Part shown: in pieces, positions 56,801 through 59,503 of the stretch
How the letters are laid out: each line of letters begins with the position of its first letter
How positions within the stretch are numbered: position 1 is the first letter of the stretch
From: Nautilus pompilius
Taxonomy: Eukaryota; Mollusca; Cephalopoda; Nautilida; Nautilidae
DNA: 64,000 nt
Direction of reading: 5' to 3'
NCBI GenBank assembly: GCA_018389105.1
Contig: JACATO010000591.1
Location: forward strand, 3,195,001-3,259,000
Position numbers and translations under genes: made by a program
Notes under the pieces: model-generated
Told to the model about the DNA's origin: nothing
The model's database searches: none
Seen by the model: the letters and a program-made list of their open reading frames with translations, nothing else

Positions 56801-59453
56801 TTGGGAGTTGTGGTAATCTTAATAATGAAAGGATTAAATTTCCAGGCTTATAATTCATTTTGAGAATAGGTATTGTCAGTGATTGCACAGCAAGTGCAAA
56901 CAATTCAGCGAGCCATAGCGGAGCAGGCCAGCATCTTTGTGTTTGAAGGAACCCAAATTTCCATTGACCCAACATGTACTATCTTTATCACAATGAATCC
57001 TGGCTATGCAGGAAGAGCAGAACTGCCAGATAATTTAAAAGTAAGCGACATTTGCTTTTATGTTTTCATTAAATTTAAATAACTATGTAAATATGCAAAC
57101 TGATAAACAAAACAGTTCGTCATAATGCAAAAGTCTTTAGTTAAAATTATTTCAGCATGCCAAGAAACTCCATATTTTTAAAAATGCTACAAATTTTTCA
57201 AACTTGATTTTTCCGTTTGTGTGTACTTAACAAACTTAATTTTTAAAATTTTTAAAAGTTTGACAATGTTAAAAAATAATGGTTCAGTTCTAGATGCTGA
57301 AGAAAATTTCTGTAAAAAATGTTTTTTTAAATTAATGAAGTGTATAAACTTTTCTTTGATATGGATGCCTTTTTTGACTCTCTCCTAGAGTTAAAATTGT
57401 ACATTTTTCTGTTGATTTTTTATTTGTATTGTTTTCATGTATTGTTGGGACTTCTGCAAAGAGAAATCAGTGATTTTCAAGTGACTATGATGAAATATTC
57501 TTTCAAGAAATCATTTATAAAACAGAGGCTTAAGATAAGATAACTTCTAGTGTACTTCATGTAAACTATTTAAAAAAATTTATTTGAAACTTTACAAGTT
57601 TCATTGCAAGGACATAGTCCATAAATATGAAGAGTTATTTGAAGTGTATAATGAATTACAATCTAAGATTTTCTTGTAAAATAAAATGAATTGAAATGTT
57701 TGTTGTTGTATCTCTTTTTTTTTTTACTTTGCATAGTGATTTATTCACATATAAAGATGAGCCATAATTAATGTCATATGCTTTGGCCTGTAGTTATAGC
57801 CTCATCTATATATTTAATTAGGAATTATTGGTGCTGTAACAACTTATCCCTATGACAACTAAAAATATAGCTTCTATCTTGAATGTTACTACTACTTCTT
57901 TTTAAGGTCTTGTTCCGCACTGTGGCAATGATGGTTCCAGACTATGCAATGATTGCTGAGATTTTACTGTATTCAATGGGCTTTGTCAATGCCAGAAGTC
58001 TCTCTACTAAAATTGTAACAATGTATCGACTTTGTTCTGAACAGGTTTGTATTGATTCAGAGACATAAAAAAAAAAAAACTTTTTTTAAAATAAACAGGT
58101 TTTTGCAATGTTTTAATTCTGTCTGGTACTTTTTTTTTTCACCTGATTGTGCATAGTAGGATATATTTCTTCTATGAATTGCTTTGAGCATTCTTGATGT
58201 TATCTAGTAAAATATTTTAAAAATTTGACTCTCACCTTTTTCAGTTGTCATCTCAGCATCACTATGACTATGGCATGAGAGCTGTGAAATCTGTTCTTAC
58301 TGCTGCAGGCAACCTGAAACTAAAACATCCAGATCAGGAAGAGGACATGTTGGTACTGAGGTCCATCAAAGACGTTAATCTGCCTAAGGTAACACCAGCA
58401 TACTGAGTTTTAAAGATGTAAAATTCTTGACATTTTTCTCTAAAGCACTATAAGAAAAAAATGTCTTCCATGCATTCCATTGAGACAAATTTAAACAAAT
58501 ATTTAGAGCTGAAGTATGAAAAAGTCCTGATAACTACAGTACAGCACAAGTTATTAGATAAATTGGATTTTGTGATGGTAAATTATGCAATCACAGCAAT
58601 AATCAAATTTTACGGAACAGTAAATATTATGTATCTAAAGTAAGGATTGCACAACCATTAGTAAGTTTTTATCATATTTTCTGTAAATACTCTGCCAAAA
58701 TTCACTTTAAAAATGAATCCTAATGGTAATTTTAGTTTTAGATTATTCTATAGTTGAGATTACTAAACTAACATTTACTTTACAACCTGGAGATTAAATG
58801 TTATCTTTTTAATAAATAAACTAGTATTTATTCTTTTAAAAAAAATATTATCATTCTGTTTATCAATATATGCGCCAAACATTTTCTGTTATATTTGTGT
58901 TTCCAAAGACTTTATGTAGTGCAAGATTTAAGATATATATTAATATTTAGATATTTGTTTACTTATTTTAAACATATAAATAAAAGGAAAAAATTATACA
59001 TCATTGAAAGGGTCTTCACTTTTAGCTGTACCATTAATATCCCTTTTTTACTTCACAAATTAAAAATTCCCTAAGAAATTTTGATAACTTTTTTTTAGCA
59101 TGAAGGTTTTTGGATTTTATTTTAAATTAAACAGAAAATGAGGAATAAACCAAACACAAAGAAGTGTTAAAAAATAAAGCAAAGCAAGAACCAGTAAACA
59201 AATGTTACAAAAGTTAATTAAAAATAAATAAAATTACATTTGCTTTATTTTATTAGAAATATAGATTATGCTTGCTTATTTCTTGTAGTTTCTCTCAGAC
59301 GATATCCCTTTGTTTGAGGGTATTTTATCGGACCTGTTTCCTGGTTTACAATTACCACAGCCAAACAATGGTCACATGGAGAAGTCTTTGTTGAACATCA
59401 TGAAGAAAGACAACTTGCAGCCAGTACCTTGGTTCCTAGAGAAAATCACTCAG
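3394..59453 (+). CDS. DNAH3: Axonemal dynein heavy chain, DNAH3-like; 34 exons, 3' end outside window
   Basis: Force-generating ATPase of single-headed inner-arm dyneins in cilia and sperm flagella. 34 exons were joined by hand at AG acceptors and GT donors (one GC); all phases agree and give 1,732 codons. Residues 1-280 are a poorly conserved tail. From about 283 the tail aligns with DNAH3/7/12 N-termini ([14 protein letters not shown] near 345). The linker (DHC_N2) covers roughly 850-1380, including [21 protein letters not shown]1 starts near 1450: Walker A GPAGTGKT at 1466-1473, Walker B CFDEFNR at 1516-1522 and MNPGYAGR at 1568-1575. The family is normally about 4,000 residues, so AAA2-AAA6, stalk and C-terminus are missing here because the window ends. 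[11 protein letters not shown] after Walker A and [10 protein letters not shown] in AAA1 favour DNAH3; DNAH7 or DNAH12 cannot be excluded without a tree. Confidence 0.9.
3625..3711 (+). CDS. DNAH3: DNAH3-like exon 2
   Basis: 29 codons between a pyrimidine-rich acceptor (TTTTTCAAG) and the strong donor CAG|GTGAGT, phase 0 at both ends. It encodes a proline-rich segment ending [11 protein letters not shown]. Like exon 3 it keeps several CpGs (4 in 87 bases), unlike later exons. Confidence 0.7.
3962..4035 (+). repeat. tRNA-derived SINE head fragment
   Basis: GGGCGGCGCGGTAGTCTGG and GTGATTAG match the A-box end of the SINE family seen in the minus strand at 46.6-46.9 kb. A degenerate B-box-like GGTCGCGGGC follows. 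The body is missing. Confidence 0.5.
4036..5079. other. Intron 2 sequence, nothing recognised
   Basis: Unique-looking intron sequence with frequent CpGs. ORFs on the minus strand at 4.0-4.6 kb carry no known motif. Confidence 0.35.
5080..6110 (+). mobile_element. Tc1-like transposon relic, copy 2 (different subfamily)
   Basis: Fragments of a Tc1-type transposase occur in order: [11 protein letters not shown] near 5595 (the KYGGG..MVWG motif), a degenerate DGA.CH motif near 5765, and [17 protein letters not shown] near 5940 (the L..LV.SMP motif). Frames shift several times. It is not the same family as copies 1 and 3. Confidence 0.65.
6122..6400 (-). pseudogene. Possible transposase N-terminal fragment
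   Basis: A 92-codon minus-strand ORF ends in an arginine-rich stretch ([18 protein letters not shown]) loosely like the start of PIF/Harbinger transposases. No catalytic motif follows. Could be chance; no firm assignment. Confidence 0.2.
7057..7142. repeat. (CA)n microsatellite
   Basis: About 85 bases of nearly uninterrupted CA dinucleotides. Overlapping long ORFs on both strands are artefacts of this repeat. Confidence 0.97.
7214..7785 (+). mobile_element. MULE-type transposase relic, C-terminal part
   Basis: [20 protein letters not shown] and [16 protein letters not shown] match the late transposase segment of invertebrate MULE elements (LPALAF.P...V..AF, YFED.Y.G). A frame change near 7450 leads to [20 protein letters not shown], the family's TNN..EGWH motif. 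The N-terminal and catalytic part is absent, so it is a fragment. I saw no terminal repeats. Confidence 0.8.
7911..8936 (+). mobile_element. Tc1-like transposon relic, copy 3, with terminal inverted repeats
   Basis: About 1.03 kb flanked by TA. The left end TTCATTGGCTGACCACTC pairs with the reverse complement of the right end (TGCACTGGCTGACCAATT), both running on to ATCAGGA. A degenerate transposase begins near 8064 ([20 protein letters not shown]) with the helix-turn-helix [11 protein letters not shown], and then decays. Same family and orientation as copy 1. Confidence 0.8.
8940..11030. other. Intron 2 sequence, nothing recognised
   Basis: Small ORFs on both strands lack motifs. Two short T/A-rich stretches near 9.8 and 10.5 kb. 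No repeat identified. Confidence 0.35.
11045..11430 (+). repeat. Possible SINE copy, diverged
   Basis: A B-box-like GCTCGAATCTCAGTC near 11090 is followed by TTTCCTTCCCATAACTAG, which resembles the TTTCCTCCCACATCTA body motif of the SINE family seen elsewhere in the window. Weak match, CpG-rich. Confidence 0.35.
11836..12004 (+). CDS. DNAH3: DNAH3-like exon 3
   Basis: 56 codons plus one base, after acceptor TTCCAG and before donor G|GTAATT. Open only in the frame that continues exon 2; contains [19 protein letters not shown]. It holds 13 CpGs in 169 bases, against none in exon 13. Residues 38-93, tail region with no domain I recognise. Confidence 0.7.
12005..12480. promoter_or_regulatory. 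CpG-rich patch with YY1-like and CCAAT motifs
   Basis: GC-rich sequence just downstream of exon 3 with clusters such as GCGGCCGCGCG and CACGCGCG (12070-12160). AAAATGGCGGCC near 12337 fits a YY1 site, and ATTGG (reverse CCAAT) occurs near 12355 and 12404. This is the kind of sequence found at housekeeping-type promoters; promoter activity is inferred, and no second gene is visible next to it. Confidence 0.4.
12481..13186. other. Intron 3, 3' part: CpG content drops here
   Basis: No gene or repeat recognised. CpG becomes rare from this intron onward, while it is frequent upstream. Confidence 0.4.
13187..13286 (+). CDS. DNAH3: DNAH3-like exon 4
   Basis: Acceptor ACTTTCAG, donor CCA|GTGAGT. 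Enters in phase 1 and leaves in phase 2, consistent with its neighbours. Encodes [19 protein letters not shown] and VLPPDFKY, tail residues 94-126. First exon on the CpG-poor side of the boundary. Confidence 0.75.
14018..14187 (+). CDS. DNAH3: DNAH3-like exon 5
   Basis: Acceptor TTTTTTTCAG, weak donor G|GTTTGT. Encodes tail residues 127-183, ending in an acidic stretch ([16 protein letters not shown]). The open frame joins exons 4 and 6 without a stop. Confidence 0.75.
14784..14830. repeat. (CA)n microsatellite, imperfect
   Basis: Short CA/CGCA tract inside intron 5, followed by a TA run. Confidence 0.9.
14953..15108 (+). CDS. DNAH3: DNAH3-like exon 6
   Basis: Acceptor TTTTTGCTAG, donor GAG|GTTGTC, phase 1 at both ends. 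Encodes [17 protein letters not shown] and onward, residues 184-235. A second frame is open over the 3' half, but only this frame continues into exon 7. Confidence 0.75.
15557..15698 (+). CDS. DNAH3: DNAH3-like exon 7
   Basis: Follows a long T tract and TTTAAG acceptor; donor CAAG|GTAAAG. Encodes [20 protein letters not shown] and onward, ending PIMDDTAR, residues 236-282. Last exon before recognisable family similarity begins. Confidence 0.8.
16248..16386 (+). CDS. DNAH3: DNAH3-like exon 8
   Basis: Acceptor TTTTCAG, donor ACAG|GTAGCA. Encodes [20 protein letters not shown] and onward, residues 283-329. This matches the N-terminal motif of DNAH3/7/12 that ends in a helix before the linker region. 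Confidence 0.85.
16815..16919 (+). CDS. DNAH3: DNAH3-like exon 9
   Basis: 35 codons, phase 0 at both ends, acceptor TTCTTCAG, donor AAG|GTACAT. Encodes [20 protein letters not shown] and PKEQKRLGI, residues 330-364, a signature of the DNAH3/7/12 tail. Confidence 0.9.
16920..17889. other. Intron 9, 5' part
   Basis: AT-rich sequence with no identified gene. The minus-strand ORF at 17658-17999 overlaps the start of the Tc1 relic and is not coding. Confidence 0.35.
17890..19475 (+). mobile_element. Tc1-like transposon relic, copy 4, split by a hAT fragment
   Basis: 5' half: [17 protein letters not shown] and RVLIWRE-like [16 protein letters not shown] near 18110-18230. 3' half: [18 protein letters not shown] near 19015, a [23 protein letters not shown] segment near 19170, and SELNSIENV near 19255. 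Removing the 741-base insert and one target repeat restores one continuous frame across the break, so the hAT piece landed in this copy. Other stops and shifts show it is dead. Confidence 0.85.
18255..18995 (-). mobile_element. hAT element fragment nested in the Tc1 relic
   Basis: Flanked by the exact 8-base direct repeat CTGGTGGT (18247-18254 and 18996-19003), the duplication length typical of hAT. The minus strand between about 18660 and 18360 reads [20 protein letters not shown] and [20 protein letters not shown], the C-terminal dimerisation region of hAT transposases. The rest is GC-rich non-coding end sequence, so most of the transposase is missing. Confidence 0.75.
19681..20110 (-). pseudogene. 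Intronless protein-like fragment, unidentified
   Basis: The minus strand holds a continuous protein-like frame with two internal stops: [19 protein letters not shown], then [10 protein letters not shown], then a 67-codon run starting [17 protein letters not shown] and ending [20 protein letters not shown]. Charged helices and absence of introns suggest a processed copy of a host mRNA or a transposon-encoded protein. I do not recognise the family. Confidence 0.4.
20489..20619 (+). CDS. DNAH3: DNAH3-like exon 10
   Basis: Acceptor ATTGACAG, donor GAA|GTATGT. Encodes [20 protein letters not shown] and onward, residues 365-407. The NPWH..+..A....NL pattern is conserved in axonemal heavy-chain tails. 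Confidence 0.9.
21225..21423 (+). CDS. DNAH3: DNAH3-like exon 11
   Basis: Acceptor TTTTTCAG, donor TCG|GTAAGG. Encodes residues 408-474, including [20 protein letters not shown] and a [14 protein letters not shown] stretch. Tail region, no catalytic motif. Confidence 0.9.
21640..21659. repeat. (GA)n microsatellite
   Basis: Ten GA units in intron 11. Confidence 0.95.
22286..22489 (+). CDS. DNAH3: DNAH3-like exon 12
   Basis: 68 codons, residues 475-542, starting [21 protein letters not shown] chose the strong donor TTG|GTGAGC at the end rather than an earlier weak GT, because the extra VLPIKIFL is conserved (LPIFKIEL type) in relatives. Confidence 0.9.
22622..22647. repeat. (CA)n microsatellite
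   Basis: Short CA run in intron 12. Confidence 0.92.
23869..23896. repeat. (ATT)n microsatellite
   Basis: Nine ATT units in intron 12. Confidence 0.95.
24870..25110 (+). repeat. SINE copy, partial and diverged
   Basis: GGTTGCCTTCTACATCTAAA and AATGAAG near 25000-25023 match the body motif (CCTCCCACATCTAAAAATGA) seen in copies at 28.1, 46.7 and 55.8 kb; the following bases match the tail less well. The head is not recognisable. Confidence 0.45.
25111..27090. other. Intron 12, middle: nothing recognised
   Basis: AT-rich sequence with only short ORFs lacking any motif. Confidence 0.35.
27094..27592. mobile_element. Pogo/Tigger-like non-autonomous element
   Basis: 499 bases between TA dinucleotides (27092-27093 and 27593-27594). 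The ends are inverted repeats sharing ACACCTCACTTATAATGG-type sequence over about 23 bases (left CTGTATCACCTCACTTATAA, right reverse complement CCGTAACACCTCACTTATAA). The interior keeps an acidic tail ([17 protein letters not shown] then stop, near 27335-27387), like the C-terminus of pogo-type transposases, so it is probably a deletion derivative of a full element. Confidence 0.8.
27960..28215 (+). repeat. SINE copy, partial
   Basis: A B-box-like CCTGAATTTGATTCTC is followed by GGGTTTCCTCCCACATCTAA and AAATAAAAAG, then the tail GGCAATGCTACCTAGTAGAC. Same order of motifs as the minus-strand copy at 46.6-46.9 kb. Confidence 0.6.
28523..28776 (+). CDS. DNAH3: DNAH3-like exon 13
   Basis: Acceptor TTTATTTCAG, donor AAAG|GTATTT. 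Encodes residues 543-626, [20 protein letters not shown] and onward. No CpG occurs in its 254 bases. Confidence 0.9.
29060..31870 (+). mobile_element. CR1/jockey-like LINE relic (endonuclease and reverse transcriptase)
   Basis: Decayed but ordered LINE ORF2. Endonuclease: [24 protein letters not shown] text near 29735, GDKVIPL near 29822 (normally GDFNAR follows) and [10 protein letters not shown] near 29960. Linker: [19 protein letters not shown] near 30335. Reverse transcriptase: [13 protein letters not shown] near 31100, FIDLRGI near 31220, VGLHQD (for VKQGC) near 31380 and a [14 protein letters not shown] stretch near 31530. Multiple stops. A (GAT)n run sits at 30307-30324. Confidence 0.8.
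32079..32283 (+). CDS. DNAH3: DNAH3-like exon 14
   Basis: Acceptor TACCATAG, donor CAG|GTAAGT. Encodes residues 627-695, [19 protein letters not shown] and onward. Matches the YE.Y..L.. segment of family tails. Confidence 0.9.
32284..33039. other. Intron 14, 5' part
   Basis: AT-rich, nothing recognised. Confidence 0.35.
33040..33945 (+). mobile_element. hAT transposase relic with U1-type zinc finger
   Basis: Begins [20 protein letters not shown] with a finger [20 protein letters not shown] followed by [10 protein letters not shown], as in CGG-binding-protein-like hAT proteins. Downstream pieces in other frames: [15 protein letters not shown] near 33470, [18 protein letters not shown] near 33525 (first catalytic Asp region) and a [12 protein letters not shown] stretch near 33815. 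Stops and shifts throughout. No terminal repeats found. Confidence 0.7.
33946..35441. other. Intron 14, 3' part: nothing recognised
   Basis: AT-rich with small ORFs of no recognisable content. Confidence 0.35.
35442..35645 (+). CDS. DNAH3: DNAH3-like exon 15
   Basis: 68 codons, phase 0 at both ends; acceptor TTTTTAG, donor AAG|GTATGG. Encodes residues 696-763, [19 protein letters not shown] through [10 protein letters not shown], aligning with the segment before the linker in DNAH3/7. Confidence 0.9.
35813..37141 (-). mobile_element. Mariner element, full length
   Basis: 1,329 bases flanked by TA (35811-35812 and 37142-37143). The terminal inverted repeats share GAGGTCTGTCGAAAAAGTAT; the first base is T at the left and C at the right, explained by CpG decay. 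Both ends and the whole transposase region are present, on the minus strand inside intron 15. CpG is much more common here than in the surrounding intron, which indicates a younger insertion. Confidence 0.95.
35885..36939 (-). pseudogene. Mariner transposase, broken
   Basis: About 350 codons, the normal length. N-terminal helix-turn-helix region: [19 protein letters not shown] and [13 protein letters not shown]. Catalytic DD34D region: [41 protein letters not shown]. Breaks: TGA near 36590 in the RR.AAKFVP motif (CGA to TGA), TAG near 36268, a one-base frame change near 36035-36045, and a TGA near 35938. Catalytic aspartates remain but the protein cannot be made. Confidence 0.92.
37144..37640. 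other. Intron 15, between mariner and hAT relic
   Basis: Nothing recognised. Confidence 0.35.
37641..39410 (+). mobile_element. hAT (Charlie/ZBED5-like) transposase relic
   Basis: Ordered remnants of a ZBED5/FAM200-type transposase: [13 protein letters not shown] near 37895 (finger region), [20 protein letters not shown] near 37985, [20 protein letters not shown] near 38230, [20 protein letters not shown] near 38461, [20 protein letters not shown] near 38530, and a C-terminal LVWSQI.D-like end near 39380. Several stops; inactive. Confidence 0.75.
39396..39426. repeat. (CTGT)n microsatellite
   Basis: Short CTGT/GTCT run at the end of the hAT relic. Confidence 0.9.
39427..41192. other. Introns 15 (end) and 16
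   Basis: AT-rich introns either side of exon 16, nothing recognised. Confidence 0.35.
40150..40280 (+). CDS. DNAH3: DNAH3-like exon 16
   Basis: Acceptor ATTTTAG, donor CAC|GTAAGT. Encodes residues 764-806, [20 protein letters not shown] followed by [10 protein letters not shown]. The W.R.I.PI motif is shared with DNAH7 relatives. Confidence 0.9.
41193..41388 (+). CDS. DNAH3: DNAH3-like exon 17
   Basis: Acceptor GTGTTTAG, donor GAA|GTGAGT. Encodes residues 807-872, a charged helical, coiled-coil-like stretch ([19 protein letters not shown]) that leads into the linker. Confidence 0.9.
41616..41810 (+). CDS. DNAH3: DNAH3-like exon 18
   Basis: 65 codons, acceptor GTTCTAG, donor GAG|GTATGT. Encodes residues 873-937, start of DHC_N2: [12 protein letters not shown], then [20 protein letters not shown]. 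Confidence 0.9.
42203..42391 (+). CDS. DNAH3: DNAH3-like exon 19
   Basis: 63 codons, acceptor ATTCTCAG, donor AAG|GTTTTT (weak). Residues 938-1000. Carries [17 protein letters not shown], the conserved P.I..LCN..+.RHW motif of the dynein linker. Confidence 0.92.
42714..42842 (+). CDS. DNAH3: DNAH3-like exon 20
   Basis: 43 codons, phase 0. Residues 1001-1043, linker: [20 protein letters not shown] and [13 protein letters not shown], the conserved AS+E..LEK motif. Confidence 0.92.
42843..45554. other. Introns 20 and 21
   Basis: AT-rich. A possible degenerate SINE B-box on the minus strand near 44358 (GGGTTTTGAACT on plus) is too weak to call. Nothing else recognised. Confidence 0.35.
43751..43951 (+). 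CDS. DNAH3: DNAH3-like exon 21
   Basis: 67 codons, phase 0, acceptor TTTTTTCAG, donor CTG|GTGAGC. Residues 1044-1110, linker: [20 protein letters not shown] and [12 protein letters not shown], nearly invariant in axonemal heavy chains. Confidence 0.93.
45555..45694 (+). CDS. DNAH3: DNAH3-like exon 22
   Basis: Acceptor ATTATAG, donor TG|GTTAGT. Residues 1111-1156. Contains [20 protein letters not shown], the linker W..VQ..W.YLEPIF.S.DI signature. Confidence 0.94.
45695..46599. other. Intron 22, 5' part
   Basis: Nothing recognised. Confidence 0.35.
46600..46924 (-). repeat. tRNA-derived SINE, most complete copy
   Basis: Read on the minus strand: head GGGCAGCATAGTAGTCCAG and TGATTAGAC (A box), B-box-like TCCTGAGTTCACATCC, body TTTCCTCCCACATCTAAAAA, tail GGCAATGCTTCCTGGTGAAC. 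This gives the order of parts used to recognise the fragments at 3.96, 24.9, 28.0 and 55.6 kb. Confidence 0.75.
47309..47399 (+). CDS. DNAH3: DNAH3-like exon 23
   Basis: Acceptor TTTTTTTCAG, donor GAG|GTATAT. Residues 1157-1187, [20 protein letters not shown] and onward, linker. Confidence 0.9.
48358..48425 (+). CDS. DNAH3: DNAH3-like exon 24
   Basis: Only 68 bases and too short for automatic ORF calling. Acceptor CTTTGCAG, donor CAAG|GTACAA. Residues 1188-1209, [19 protein letters not shown], the invariant KGLN.YLE.KR..FPRF junction. Confidence 0.93.
49080..49308 (+). CDS. DNAH3: DNAH3-like exon 25
   Basis: Acceptor CTTTTAG, donor CAG|GTACAA. Residues 1210-1286. [20 protein letters not shown] and [11 protein letters not shown] are among the most conserved linker motifs. 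Confidence 0.95.
49623..49775 (+). CDS. DNAH3: DNAH3-like exon 26
   Basis: 51 codons, phase 0, acceptor ATGCTGCAG, donor CAG|GTAAAA. Residues 1287-1337, including [20 protein letters not shown], the conserved W.GQ....Q..WT segment. Confidence 0.94.
49776..51161. other. Intron 26
   Basis: A minus-strand ORF at 50812-51066 ([20 protein letters not shown]) looks mildly protein-like but has no family match I know. Otherwise nothing recognised. Confidence 0.3.
51162..51300 (+). CDS. DNAH3: DNAH3-like exon 27
   Basis: Acceptor ATGTGTAG, donor CATG|GTATGT. Residues 1338-1383, [20 protein letters not shown], the linker segment just before AAA1. Confidence 0.93.
51301..52836. other. Intron 27, probable unclassified repeat at 51.4-52.3 kb
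   Basis: The 51690-51930 stretch is less AT-rich than its surroundings and has overlapping ORFs on both strands ([18 protein letters not shown] on plus, [20 protein letters not shown] on minus). It may be an old repeat. No motif supports a class. Confidence 0.25.
52837..53035 (+). CDS. DNAH3: DNAH3-like exon 28
   Basis: Acceptor CTGTTTCAG, donor CCG|GTAAGT. Residues 1384-1449: [40 protein letters not shown]. End of linker and entry to AAA1. Confidence 0.95.
53497..53605 (+). CDS. DNAH3: DNAH3-like exon 29, AAA1 Walker A
   Basis: Acceptor CATCCAG, donor CAG|GTAAAT. Residues 1450-1486. Contains [20 protein letters not shown], the AAA1 P-loop; K1472 and T1473 are the nucleotide-binding lysine and threonine. 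AAA1 is the main ATPase site of dynein. Confidence 0.97.
53606..55559. other. Introns 29 and 30 (5' part)
   Basis: A plus-strand ORF at 53638-53925 has no motif and conflicts with the exon 29-30 splice. A short GT run is at 54271-54288. Nothing else recognised. Confidence 0.35.
54378..54497 (+). CDS. DNAH3: DNAH3-like exon 30, AAA1 Walker B
   Basis: 40 codons, phase 0, acceptor CTTATAG, donor GAG|GTAAGA. Residues 1487-1526: [19 protein letters not shown] and [16 protein letters not shown]1518 and E1519 form the Walker B metal-binding and catalytic pair, both intact. Confidence 0.97.
55560..55950 (-). repeat. SINE copy, diverged, possibly two pieces
   Basis: Minus strand: B-box-like CCTGAGTTCAAATCCCAG near 55885 and TTGCCTCCCATATCTAAAA near 55760-55780. 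On the plus strand GGCCCCTTATGGAACAGG at 55618 matches the tail of the 28.1 kb copy, so a second piece in opposite orientation may be joined here. Confidence 0.5.
55951..56869. other. Intron 30, 3' part
   Basis: AT-rich, nothing recognised. Confidence 0.35.
56870..57040 (+). CDS. DNAH3: DNAH3-like exon 31, AAA1 sensor region
   Basis: 57 codons, phase 0. Acceptor GAATAG has a poor pyrimidine tract; donor AAA|GTAAGC. Residues 1527-1583: [16 protein letters not shown], then [19 protein letters not shown] with sensor-I N1569. Confidence 0.96.
57907..58044 (+). CDS. DNAH3: DNAH3-like exon 32
   Basis: 46 codons, phase 0, acceptor TTTTTAAG, donor CAG|GTTTGT. Residues 1584-1629: [20 protein letters not shown] and YRLCSEQ, AAA1. 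Confidence 0.96.
58245..58388 (+). CDS. DNAH3: DNAH3-like exon 33
   Basis: 48 codons, phase 0, acceptor CTTTTTCAG, donor AAG|GTAACA. Residues 1630-1677: [20 protein letters not shown] and [11 protein letters not shown], small domain of AAA1. Confidence 0.96.
59289..59453 (+). CDS. DNAH3: DNAH3-like exon 34, last in window, GC donor
   Basis: 55 codons, residues 1678-1732: [20 protein letters not shown] and [14 protein letters not shown]. Acceptor CTTGTAG. In relatives the intron follows the KI.Q glutamine, which here is ACTCAG|GCAAGC: a GC-AG donor. The next exon (IYEMM type, leading to AAA2) is not found in the remaining 4.5 kb. Confidence 0.93.
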
Positions 59454-59503
59454 GCAAGCAGTCAATGAGAATAGGAAAATAATTAAGGAAGGATGCACTA
59501 GAA

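Larger units (their letters stand above)
57041..59288. other. Introns 31-33
   Basis: AT-rich introns around exons 32 and 33. No repeats or other genes recognised. Confidence 0.35.
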
